A stretch of 42,318 bases of DNA from Phenylobacterium sp. SCN 70-31. GTDB taxonomy: Bacteria > Pseudomonadota > Alphaproteobacteria > Caulobacterales > Caulobacteraceae. The notes beneath the pieces were generated by a model that was given only the letters and a program-made list of their open reading frames with translations, did not search any database and was not told the DNA's origin. The stretch spans positions 1 to 42,318 of the forward strand of contig NZ_MEEX01000036.1 in NCBI RefSeq assembly GCF_001724605.1, read 5' to 3'. The position numbers and the translations under genes are program-made. Shown one piece after another: positions 1 to 7,176 of this stretch (its first letter is position 1; each line of letters starts with the position of its first letter).

Positions 1-1099
1 CAAGAGGGCGAAGTCCGCGAAGGCGTGGTCAAGAACATCACCGACTACGGCGCGTTCGTGGACCTGGGCGGCATCGACGGCCTGCTGCACGTCACCGACA
101 TGAGCTGGAAGCGCGTCAACCACCCGAGCCAGGTCCTGGCCGTGGGCGACACCGTCAAGGTCCAGATCGTCAAGATCAACCCCGACACCCAGCGCATCTC
201 GCTCGGCATGAAGCAGCTCCAGTCCGACCCGTGGGACGGCGTGGAGGCCAAGTATCCCGTGGGCGCCAAGTTCACGGGCCGCATCACCAACATCACCGAC
301 TACGGCGCCTTCGTGGAGCTGGAGCCGGGCGTGGAAGGCCTGGTGCACGTGTCGGAAATGTCGTGGACCAAGAAGAACGTCCACCCCGGCAAGATCGTCT
401 CCACCTCGCAGGAAGTGGACGTGGTCGTGCTGGACGTCGATCCGTCCCCTGGGCCTCAAGCAGGCCCTGGCCAACCCGTGGGAGAAGTTCGTGCAGGATC
501 ACCCGATCGGCACGGTCGTCGAGGGCGAGGTCAAGAACGCCACCGAGTTCGGCCTGTTCATCGGCCTGGACAACGACATCGACGGGATGGTGCACCTCAG
601 CGACCTCGACTGGTCGATGTCGGGTGAGGAAGCCATCGCGAAGTACCAGAAGGGCGAGACCGTCAAGGCGCGCGTCCTGGACGTCGACGTCGAGAAGGAG
701 CGTATCTCGCTCGGCATCAAGCAGATGGCCGGCGACCCGCTCCAGGGCGACACCTTCCGCAAGGGTCAGACCGTCACCACGACCGTCACCGAGGTCACCT
801 CGGGCGGCATCGAGGTGAAGTTCGGCGACGAGGAAGCGCCGATGACGGCCTTCATCCGCAAGTCGGACCTGAGCCGCGACCGCGCCGACCAGCGCCCCGA
901 GCGCTTCGCGGTCGGCGACCGCGTGGACGCCCAGGTGACCAACGTCGACAAGGCGGCCCGCCGCATCTCGCTGTCGATCAAGTCGCTGGAAATGGCCGAG
1001 GAAAAGGAAGCCATCGAGCAGTTCGGGTCCTCGGACTCCGGCGCGTCGCTCGGCGACATCCTGGGCGCCGCCCTGCGCGAGAAGGCGTCGAAGGAATAG
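1..1099 (+). CDS. rpsA: 30S ribosomal protein S1, 3' part, with apparent frameshift
   Basis: S1 binds mRNA on the 30S subunit through repeated OB-fold (S1) domains and is normally essential. The gene enters from the left edge in frame 1 (first codons read QEGEVREGVVKN), which matches the start of domain 3 of the six-domain E. coli protein. Domains 3 and 4 are read in frame 1 up to about base 441. Domains 5 and 6 and the C-terminal tail are read in frame 2 from about base 449 to the stop at 1097-1099. Between the Asp codon at 439-441 and the Leu codon at 449-451 there are 7 nt, whereas the same spacing in the other repeats of this gene is 21 nt (for example PDTQRIS and VEKERIS). About 14 nt are therefore missing and the frame changes. 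Frame 1 read straight on gives a non-S1 tail ending at 627. Family assignment is certain; whether the break is real or an assembly error cannot be told from the sequence. Confidence 0.95.
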
Positions 1100-1116
1100 G
1101 GCTGAGGCCCTTGGGG

Positions 1117-1213
1117 GGCGGCTCTTCGGGGCCGCCTTCCGGAGACTTGGACCAGGGGCTCCCGCTCGCAAGGCGGGAGCCCTTTCCGTTTCCGAGCCGC
1201 CCGGATCGGGCGG
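1117..1213 (+). terminator. Terminator and hairpin cluster after rpsA
   Basis: The main element is a perfect 10-bp stem, GGGCTCCCGC at 1156-1165 and GCGGGAGCCC at 1173-1182, with a 7-nt loop, followed by the T-rich run TTTCCGTTT. This is a typical intrinsic terminator. It is flanked by a 6-bp hairpin at 1117-1136 (GGCGGC/GCCGCC) and a 7-bp dyad at 1197-1213 (CCGCCCG/CGGGCGG, 3-nt loop). The cluster separates the highly expressed rpsA from the next gene. Confidence 0.85.
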
Positions 1214-1291
1214 CGCGTGTGCTTCCGCAACGTCATTCTCCGCAGCGGCGCCGGGGTTCACAGACGGCGGCCATGAGCCTATTTGCGCCCC

Positions 1292-1969
1292 ATGCCTTAT
1301 GCGCTGCCCCTTTCGCCCGTCCCGGCCGTTCCCGTCGAGGGGAGCGCGGCCGTGTTCCCCGTGCGCCGCATCCTCTGTGTGGGGCGCAACTACGCCGCCC
1401 ACCGGCGCGAGATGGGCGGCGATGATCGCGACCCGCCGTTCTTCTTCGCCAAGCCCGCCGACGCGGTCGTTCCGCCGGGCCAGGATCCCGCCTATCCCCA
1501 GGCGACCGGCAATCTCCATCACGAGATCGAGCTGGTGGTCGCCATCGGCAAGGGCGGCCGCGACATCGCCGTCGCCGACGCCCTGTCCCACATCTTCGGC
1601 TACGCCGTGGGCGTGGACCTGACGCGCCGGGACCTCCAGGCCGCCGCCCGCGACAAGGGCCAGCCGTGGGACTCGGCCAAGGGCTTCGACGAGAGCGCGC
1701 CGATCTCGTCCATCCGCCGCTGGGAGGGGCCGCCGCCCCAGGGACGCATCGCGCTCTCGGTGAACGGCCAGACGCGCCAGGATGCGACGGTCGCCGACAT
1801 GCTCTGGAACGTGCCCGAGATCGTCGCCGAGGCCTCGAAGCTGTGGGCGCTGGCGCCCGGAGACCTGATCTACACCGGCACTCCCGAGGGCGTCGGCGCC
1901 CTGGTCCGCGGCGACCGGGTGGACGGGGAGGTCGAGGGCGTGGGCCAGCTCGCCTTCACGGTGCGCTGA
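1292..1969 (+). CDS. Fumarylacetoacetate hydrolase family protein (fumarylpyruvate/fumarylacetoacetate hydrolase-like)
   Basis: This 225-residue single-domain enzyme belongs to the FAH superfamily, which hydrolyses C-C bonds in ring-cleavage products such as fumarylpyruvate or fumarylacetoacetate using a divalent metal. The sequence starts the fold with RRILCVGRNYAAH (residues 25-37) and shows the likely metal ligands Glu78 and Glu80 in HHEIELVVAIG and Asp109 in GVDLTRRD, with YTGTPEGVG near the C-terminus. The length fits the short NagK-like group rather than eukaryotic-type FAH (about 420 residues). A TTG at 1283 is in frame, but the ATG at 1292 fits the family N-terminus (MPYALPLSPVP) better; neither has a clear ribosome-binding site. 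The stop overlaps the next start (TGATG), so it is translationally coupled to a maleylacetoacetate isomerase homologue. The pair suggests the homogentisate or gentisate route; the exact substrate is open. Confidence 0.88.
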   Translation: MPYALPLSPVPAVPVEGSAAVFPVRRILCVGRNYAAHRREMGGDDRDPPFFFAKPADAVVPPGQDPAYPQATGNLHHEIELVVAIGKGGRDIAVADALSHIFGYAVGVDLTRRDLQAAARDKGQPWDSAKGFDESAPISSIRRWEGPPPQGRIALSVNGQTRQDATVADMLWNVPEIVAEASKLWALAPGDLIYTGTPEGVGALVRGDRVDGEVEGVGQLAFTVR

Positions 1970-2616
1970 TGGCGCTGACCCTGCATTCGGCCTGGCGCGC
2001 CTCGGCGCCCTATCGCGTCCGCATCGGCCTGGCGCTGAAGGGGGTGGAGTACGACTACGCCCCGGTCGACCTCATCGCCGGCCAGCAGCGGGAGCCTGCG
2101 TATCGGGCGATCAACCCCCAGGGCCTGACGCCGGCCCTGGACCTGGGCGACGGGACGATCCTGGCCCAGAGCCTGGCCATCCTGGAATGGCTCGAGGAGA
2201 CCCGGCCACAGCCGCCGATCCTGCCGCGCTCGGCCATGGACCGGGCGATGGTGCGGCGCATGGCGGGCATCGTCGCCTGCGACATCCACCCGCTGAACAA
2301 CACCCGGGTCGGACGTCACCTCCAGCTCGAAATGGGTCACTCGCAGGACGAGTACATCGCCTGGATGAAGCACTGGATGATCGAGGGTTTCGACGCCCTC
2401 GAACCCCTGGTGGCCGCGCACGGCGGACGCTTCGCCTTCGGCGACACCGCAACGATCGCGGATTGCTGCCTGGTCCCGCAGGTCTACGGCGCCCACCGCT
2501 GGAGCCTGGACATGACGCCCTGGCCGGCGATCGCCAGGGTTTCCGCTCACGCGGACACGCAGCCCGCCTTTCAGGCGGCCCACCCCGACCGTCAGCCCGA
2601 CGCGGCAAAGGCTTGA
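1969..2616 (+). CDS. maiA: Maleylacetoacetate/maleylpyruvate isomerase (zeta-class GST)
   Basis: This 215-residue cytoplasmic glutathione S-transferase of the zeta class should catalyse glutathione-dependent cis-trans isomerisation of maleylacetoacetate or maleylpyruvate, feeding the hydrolase encoded just upstream. The N-terminal thioredoxin-like domain (about 1-80) has YRVRIGLALKG and INPQGLTPALDLGDG. The helical domain carries the zeta signature ACDIHPLNNTRVGRHL. The family's Ser-Ser-Cys active-site motif is replaced here by Ala11-Ser12-Ala13, so only the middle serine is kept; many bacterial members also vary at this site. The ATG overlaps the hydrolase stop codon and no independent ribosome-binding site is needed. 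The gene ends 14 nt before the carbonic anhydrase start, so all three may be one transcript. Confidence 0.88.
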   Translation: MALTLHSAWRASAPYRVRIGLALKGVEYDYAPVDLIAGQQREPAYRAINPQGLTPALDLGDGTILAQSLAILEWLEETRPQPPILPRSAMDRAMVRRMAGIVACDIHPLNNTRVGRHLQLEMGHSQDEYIAWMKHWMIEGFDALEPLVAAHGGRFAFGDTATIADCCLVPQVYGAHRWSLDMTPWPAIARVSAHADTQPAFQAAHPDRQPDAAKA

Positions 2617-2630
2617 GGAAGGCGACCGAC

Positions 2631-3257
2631 ATGCCCAAGACCCTGGAAGACCTGAAAGCCAAGAACCGCGCCTGGGCGGCCGGCAAGGTTTCCGTCGATC
2701 CCGGCTTCTTCAGGCGCCTGGAGGGCCAGCAGGCCCCCGAGTACCTGTGGATCGGCTGCGCCGACAGCCGCGTGCCGGCCAACGAGATCGTGGGCCTCGA
2801 CCCCGGCGAACTGTTCGTCCACCGCAACGTGGCCAATCTCGCGCCGCCCCAGGACGCCAACTACCTGTCGGTGCTGCAATTCGCCGTCGATGTGCTGAAG
2901 GTGAAGCACATCCTGGTCGTGGGCCACTACGGGTGCGGGGGCGTGGCCGCCGCCGTGGACGGTCAGCGCCGTGGGCTGGTCGATCATTGGCTGCATCCGA
3001 TCCGCGAGGTTCACCACTGCCATCGGCATGAGCTGGAGGCGCTGCCGGACGAGCGGGCCAAGTGGGATCGCCTGGTGGAGCTGAACGTCATCCGCCAGGT
3101 ACGGAACGTGGCCTCGGACGTCTTCGTCCGCGAAGCCTGGCTGCGCGGCCAGGCGCTCAGCGTCCACGGCTGGGTCTATACCCTCGGCACCGGCCTCGTG
3201 ACCGACCTGGACGTCACCATCGCGGGGCCGGAAGACCTGGCCGAGTTCGTGGACTGA
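2631..3257 (+). CDS. Beta-class carbonic anhydrase
   Basis: This 208-residue zinc enzyme interconverts CO2 and bicarbonate, supplying bicarbonate for carboxylases such as acetyl-CoA carboxylase. The zinc ligands are Cys43 in WIGCADSR, His99 and Cys102 in VGHYGCGG; Asp45 and Arg47 form the catalytic dyad of the family. The N-terminal helix LEDLKAKNRAWA and the tail YTLGTGLVTDLDVTI are typical of bacterial beta-CAs. There is no signal peptide, so it is cytoplasmic. The ATG at 2631 follows a good ribosome-binding site, GAGGAAGG (2615-2622), that overlaps the stop of maiA. Earlier in-frame codons encode no family sequence. It lies in the same direction as the hydrolase/isomerase pair, but no functional link is evident. 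Confidence 0.95.
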   Translation: MPKTLEDLKAKNRAWAAGKVSVDPGFFRRLEGQQAPEYLWIGCADSRVPANEIVGLDPGELFVHRNVANLAPPQDANYLSVLQFAVDVLKVKHILVVGHYGCGGVAAAVDGQRRGLVDHWLHPIREVHHCHRHELEALPDERAKWDRLVELNVIRQVRNVASDVFVREAWLRGQALSVHGWVYTLGTGLVTDLDVTIAGPEDLAEFVD

Positions 3258-3321
3258 AGCTGGCCGTCCGTCTTCCCCGGGCCCGATTCCGTCTCTCTGG
3301 CCCCGACGGTTCGCCCCGGGG

Positions 3322-3348
3322 TTGACGCTCCTGGCCGAGGGCTCTCTC
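3322..3348 (+). promoter_or_regulatory. Candidate housekeeping promoter for the M2 peptidase
   Basis: TTGACGC at 3322-3328 is followed after 12 nt by GCTCTCTC (3341-3348). This resembles the Caulobacter major sigma pattern TTGaCgS, 10-14 nt, GCtANAWC (7/7 and 6/8 matches by eye). It would give a 5' leader of about 50 nt before the ATG at 3406. The call rests on pattern only. Confidence 0.4.
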
Positions 3349-3361
3349 CTCGGAGCCAGCC

Positions 3362-3378
3362 GGCGGCTTGAAGCCGCC
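3362..3378 (+). promoter_or_regulatory. 17-bp dyad in the M2 peptidase leader
   Basis: GGCGGCTT and AAGCCGCC form perfect 8-bp arms around a single G, ending 16 nt before the ribosome-binding site AGGA (3395-3398). It could be a protein-binding dyad; as RNA the arms can pair only in part because the loop is too short. No T tract follows, so it is not a terminator. Confidence 0.35.
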
Positions 3379-3405
3379 AACAGAAACCACGTCCAGGAAG
3401 ACGGA

Positions 3406-5214
3406 ATGAAACTCAAACCCATGGCCGCCGCGGCGGCCGTCCTCGCCTGCCTGGCCCCCGCGACGGCGCTGGCCCAGGCCGGGGCGCCTCCAACCCCCGC
3501 GGAGGCCAAGGCCTTCGTCGACGCGGCCGAGGCGCGGATCGACACCGCCAGCGCCTTTTCGGCCCGAGCGGCCTGGGTCCGCGCAAACTTCATCACCGAA
3601 GACACCCAGTGGCTGGATGCGAAGGCTTCGGCCGAGCGCAGCGCGCTTCTGGCGAGCCTCGCCACCGAGGCCGCGCGGTTCGATGGCGTCGCGGCCGATC
3701 CGGTGACCGAGCGCAAGCTGAAGCTGCTCAAGCTGTACGCTGTGGCGCCGGCCCCGAACCGGCCGGGCGCGGCCGATGAGCTGGCGAAGCTGCTGACGCG
3801 CATGAACAGCGCCTATTCGACGGCGAAGTTCGACTTCAAGGGAAAGCCCATCACCCTGAACGACGCCGAGGATGTGCTGCGGGCCAGCCGCGATCCGGCC
3901 GAGCTGAAGGCGGTCTGGGAGGGCTGGCACGCGACCGCGAAGCCCATAAAGGCGGACTACGAACGCTTCGCCGCGCTCTCGAACGAGGGGGCCAGGGGCC
4001 TGGGCTTCGCCGACACCGGCGCGCTGTGGCGGTCGAACTACGACATGGCTCCGGAAGCGTTCGCGACCGAGACCGACCGCCTGTGGGCCCAGGTCGCGCC
4101 ATTCTACCGCAACCTGCATTGCTATGTCCGGGCGCAGCTCAATGCCAAGTATGGCGATGCCGTGCAGCCGAAGACCGGTCCGATCCGCGCCGACCTCCTG
4201 GGGAACATGTGGGCCCAGCAGTGGGGGAACATCTACGACATCGTCGCGCCGAAGACGGCCGCCGCCGGCTACGACCTCGACAAGCTTCTCGAGGACAAGG
4301 GTTATGACGCCGTCAGGATGGTGAAGACCGGCGAGAACTTCTACTCGTCGCTCGGCTACGCCCCGCTGCCCGAGACGTTCTGGGCGCGCTCGCTCATCAC
4401 CCGGCCGCGCGATCGCGAGGTGGTGTGCCACGCCTCGGCCTGGAACATCGACGGCAAGGACGACATCCGCATCAAGATGTGCACCAAGGTGAACGGCGAG
4501 GACTTCCAGACCGTCCACCACGAACTGGGCCACAACTACTATCAGCGCGCCTACAAGGATCAGCCCACCCTGTTCCGTAGCGGGGCGAACGACGGCTTCC
4601 ACGAAGCCATCGGCGACTGGGCGGCGCTGTCGGCGTCCACCCCAACCTACCTGAACCAGATCGGTCTTCTGGATACCGTGCCGGGCGCCGAGGAGGACAT
4701 TCCGTTCCTGCTCAAGATGGCCCTGGACAAGATCGCCTTCATGCCGTTCGGCCTGCTGGTCGACCGCTGGCGCTGGGACGTCTTCTCGGGGGCGACCGGC
4801 CCGGACGACTACAACAAGGCCTGGACCGCGCTGCGTCTCAAGTACCAGGGGATCACGCCGCCGGGTGAGCGTCCGGCCGACGCCTTCGATCCGGGGGCCA
4901 AGTACCACGTGCCGGGCAACACGCCCTACACGCGCTACTTCCTGGCCCATATCTACCAGTTCCAGTTCCACCGGGCGGCCTGCCGGCAGGCCGGATGGAA
5001 GGGGCCGCTGCACCGCTGTTCGGTCTATGGCCAGACGGCGGTGGGCGAGAAGTTCAACCGGATGATGGAGCTGGGCCAGTCGCAGCCCTGGCCCCAGACC
5101 CTGGCCGTCTTCTCGGGGGAGACACGCACCGACGCCAGCGCCGTCGCCGACTACTTCAAGCCGCTCGACGCCTGGCTGGCGAAGCAGAACCGCGGCCAGG
5201 CGTGCGGCTGGTGA
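3406..5214 (+). CDS. Exported M2 family (angiotensin-converting-enzyme-like) zinc dipeptidyl carboxypeptidase
   Basis: This 602-residue protein belongs to peptidase family M2, zinc enzymes that remove C-terminal dipeptides; bacterial members are single-domain homologues of ACE. The catalytic motif HELGH lies at residues 372-376 (zinc ligands His372 and His376, general base Glu373), with the third ligand Glu400 in HEAIGDW. A signal peptide of about 23 residues is clear (K-rich start, Ala/Leu core, cleavage after ATALA), so the enzyme acts in the periplasm or outside the cell, probably on imported peptides. The ATG at 3406 has AGGA 8 nt upstream, and codons before it do not resemble the family. 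The gene has its own candidate promoter and is followed by a hairpin, so it appears monocistronic. The physiological substrate is unknown. Confidence 0.93.
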   Translation: MKLKPMAAAAAVLACLAPATALAQAGAPPTPAEAKAFVDAAEARIDTASAFSARAAWVRANFITEDTQWLDAKASAERSALLASLATEAARFDGVAADPVTERKLKLLKLYAVAPAPNRPGAADELAKLLTRMNSAYSTAKFDFKGKPITLNDAEDVLRASRDPAELKAVWEGWHATAKPIKADYERFAALSNEGARGLGFADTGALWRSNYDMAPEAFATETDRLWAQVAPFYRNLHCYVRAQLNAKYGDAVQPKTGPIRADLLGNMWAQQWGNIYDIVAPKTAAAGYDLDKLLEDKGYDAVRMVKTGENFYSSLGYAPLPETFWARSLITRPRDREVVCHASAWNIDGKDDIRIKMCTKVNGEDFQTVHHELGHNYYQRAYKDQPTLFRSGANDGFHEAIGDWAALSASTPTYLNQIGLLDTVPGAEEDIPFLLKMALDKIAFMPFGLLVDRWRWDVFSGATGPDDYNKAWTALRLKYQGITPPGERPADAFDPGAKYHVPGNTPYTRYFLAHIYQFQFHRAACRQAGWKGPLHRCSVYGQTAVGEKFNRMMELGQSQPWPQTLAVFSGETRTDASAVADYFKPLDAWLAKQNRGQACGW

Positions 5215-5226
5215 CCTGACGGGGAA

Positions 5227-5250
5227 GGGCGCGCGCCGCGGTGCGCGCCC
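5227..5250. terminator. Hairpin between convergent genes
   Basis: GGGCGCGC (5227-5234) and GCGCGCCC (5243-5250) form a GC-rich stem that extends to 10 bp with a wobble pair and a 4-nt loop. It sits between the M2 peptidase stop and the convergent permease stop. No long T tract follows on either strand, so termination efficiency is uncertain. Confidence 0.6.
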
Positions 5251-5261
5251 CGACCCTGGCT

Positions 5262-6014
5262 TCAGCCCGAGAACGCCTTCCAGACCAGATAGGCGCCGAC
5301 CGGGATCATCAGGCCGTAGATCGCCACATAGAACCGCTCGGCGGCGATGCGCTTCACCAGCCAGACGCCCGCGAAGGTGGAGGCGATCGCCACCGGAAGC
5401 AGGGCGGCCACCGTCAGCAGGTTTCCCGGCGTGAACTGGCCCAGGGCCGCATAGGCCGGGACCTTCAACCAGTTGATGACGGCGAAGAAGACGGCCGTCG
5501 TGCCGGCCAGGCGAGGGGGCGAGAGGCCGCGCGGCAGCACCCACATCTGGAACGGCGGCCCGCCCGCGTGGGCGATCTGGCTGGTGAACCCGCTGATCGC
5601 GCCGAACAGGACGCCGACGACGGGCGGCGAGTTGGCCGGCGCCTGAACCGCACCGCCGTACATCAGCCACAGCCGGTGGAGCGCGAAGACGATCGAGATC
5701 GCGCCCAGGGCGCCCAGCACCGCCGCCGCCGACACCTGCGCGGCCAGCAGGTAGCCCGCCAGGATTCCCACCGCCGCGCCCGGCAGCATGACGGCGACGA
5801 TCCGCCGGTCCCACTCGCGGCGGAAGGCCCAGACGCTCACCACGTCCTGGACGATCAGGATGGGCAGGAGGATGGCGGCCGCCCGCACGGGCGACACGGT
5901 CAGCGCCAGCAGCGGCATGGACAGGGCGCCGACGCCGGCGAACCCGCCCTTGGCGAAACCCATCAGCACCACGGCCGGCAGGGCCAGGGCGTAGAAGATC
6001 GGATCGGTGATCAC
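5262..6014 (-). CDS. Sulfite exporter TauE/SafE family permease
   Basis: This 250-residue inner-membrane protein has about eight hydrophobic segments and belongs to the TauE/SafE (DUF81) family, linked to export or import of sulfonates, sulfite and related organic anions. Visible family features are the N-terminal GFAKGGFAGVGALSMPLLAL segment and the second-half motif AHAGGPPFQMW, which mark the two inverted repeat halves. I place the start at the GTG at 6014, because a longer reading frame to 6116 would run into the end of the upstream oxygenase gene with an unrelated Arg/Ser-rich sequence. The start then lies 16 nt after the oxygenase stop, consistent with a two-gene operon. The transported compound cannot be read from the sequence. 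Confidence 0.85.
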   Translation of the reverse strand: MITDPIFYALALPAVVLMGFAKGGFAGVGALSMPLLALTVSPVRAAAILLPILIVQDVVSVWAFRREWDRRIVAVMLPGAAVGILAGYLLAAQVSAAAVLGALGAISIVFALHRLWLMYGGAVQAPANSPPVVGVLFGAISGFTSQIAHAGGPPFQMWVLPRGLSPPRLAGTTAVFFAVINWLKVPAYAALGQFTPGNLLTVAALLPVAIASTFAGVWLVKRIAAERFYVAIYGLMIPVGAYLVWKAFSG

Positions 6015-6030
6015 GCCGGCGGGACGCGCG

Positions 6031-6984
6031 TCAGGCCAGCTTGATCTCCCGCAGCCGCTCCTTGAGGTAGTCGTCCGCGGTGATCGGGTCGGGATACCGG
6101 TCGGGATGGGCCGCATCCACGCAATTGGACAGCGTCTCGATCCGGTAGTCCGAGTTGAAGTGCAGGAAGAACGGCGTCGAGTAGCGCGGGAAGCCGCGGC
6201 GTTCGGGCGCCGGGTTGACGACCCGGTGCGTGGTCGAGGGCAGGCGGTGGTTGCACAGCCGCTGGAGCATGTCCCCGATGTTGCAGACCAGGCTTCCGGC
6301 CGGCGGGTTGATGGCGATCCACCGGCCGTCGTGGTCCTTCACCTCCAGCCCGGCTTCTTCGGCGCCCAGCAGCAGGGTGATGACGTTGATATCCTCGTGC
6401 GCGCCGGCCCGGATGTGCGGGCCGTCCTGCGGCACGGGCGGATAGTGCAGCAGGCGCAGGATGGAATTGCCCACGTCCACCTTGTCGTCGAAGAAATGGC
6501 GCGGCAGGCCCAGATAGGCGGCGATCGCTTCCAGCACCTTGAGGCCCATGCTGTCGAGGGCCTGGTAGAGCCACTGCACCGCCTCGTGGAACCCGGGCAG
6601 TTCGGCGTCGGGCCAGACGTTGTCGGCCATATGGTCGCGGAAGCGGTGGCCGGGCGGCAGGTCCCGGCCGACGTGCCAGAACTCCTTGAGGTCGTAGTGG
6701 GCGGCGCCTTTGGCCGTCTCGACGCCGAAGGGCGTGTAGCCGCGCTGGCCGGCCAGCGGCAGTTTGTATTTCAGCTTGGCCGCCTCGGGCAGGGCGAAGA
6801 ACCGCTTCATCTGGTCGATGGCGGCGTCGATGCGGTCCTGGGGCAGGCCGTGGTCCGAGATCACCGCGAAGCCCCAGCGGGCGTAGCTGTCGCCCAGCTT
6901 GCGGGTGAAGGTTTCGAAGTCCTGGTCGAACAGCTCGAACGAGACCGGTTCGATGCCGTCCCGGAGGGCGTGCGCTTGGCTCAT
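6031..6984 (-). CDS. 2-oxoglutarate/Fe(II)-dependent oxygenase, isopenicillin N synthase-like
   Basis: This 317-residue cytoplasmic protein belongs to the IPNS-like family of non-haem iron oxygenases. The iron ligands are His196 and Asp198 in GAHEDINVITLL and His253 in STTHRVVNP; Arg267-x-Ser269 (RYS) should bind the 2-oxoglutarate carboxylate. The N-terminal DIOX_N-type region includes WGFAVISDHGL (37-47). The family covers hydroxylation, desaturation and ring closure of amino-acid-like or small-molecule substrates, so the specific reaction is not deducible. It is the first gene of a minus-strand pair with the TauE/SafE permease, so its substrate or product might be an organic anion that the permease moves; this is inference. 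It is divergent from the Kef antiporter across 192 nt. Confidence 0.88.
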   Translation of the reverse strand: MSQAHALRDGIEPVSFELFDQDFETFTRKLGDSYARWGFAVISDHGLPQDRIDAAIDQMKRFFALPEAAKLKYKLPLAGQRGYTPFGVETAKGAAHYDLKEFWHVGRDLPPGHRFRDHMADNVWPDAELPGFHEAVQWLYQALDSMGLKVLEAIAAYLGLPRHFFDDKVDVGNSILRLLHYPPVPQDGPHIRAGAHEDINVITLLLGAEEAGLEVKDHDGRWIAINPPAGSLVCNIGDMLQRLCNHRLPSTTHRVVNPAPERRGFPRYSTPFFLHFNSDYRIETLSNCVDAAHPDRYPDPITADDYLKERLREIKLA

Positions 6985-7176
6985 GGCGGTCTTCTACACC
7001 CGCGCGGCGGGACGCTCCACTGGGGCGGGCCCGGCCAGCGGCCGTGAGGAGTTGCTCCGTTGGACGGCTTCGGACGTCCCCACTTCCGCCCCGGCGCCGG
7101 AGATGTTGCGCGGCGGGGCGATTGCGCACCACATAGGATGCGACCGCCCATCCCCGGTGCGGCGAAGGAGACGCGC

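Noticed and set aside
439..451. Programmed +1 frameshift in rpsA
   Set aside because: A +1 slip at the CCCC run would restore frame 2 but would still miss five conserved residues, so a 14-nt loss explains the data better. No rpsA frameshift signal is known to me.
3214..5814. An 866-codon minus-strand frame opposite the M2 peptidase and the permease
   Set aside because: It spans several real genes and a terminator and has no recognisable domain.
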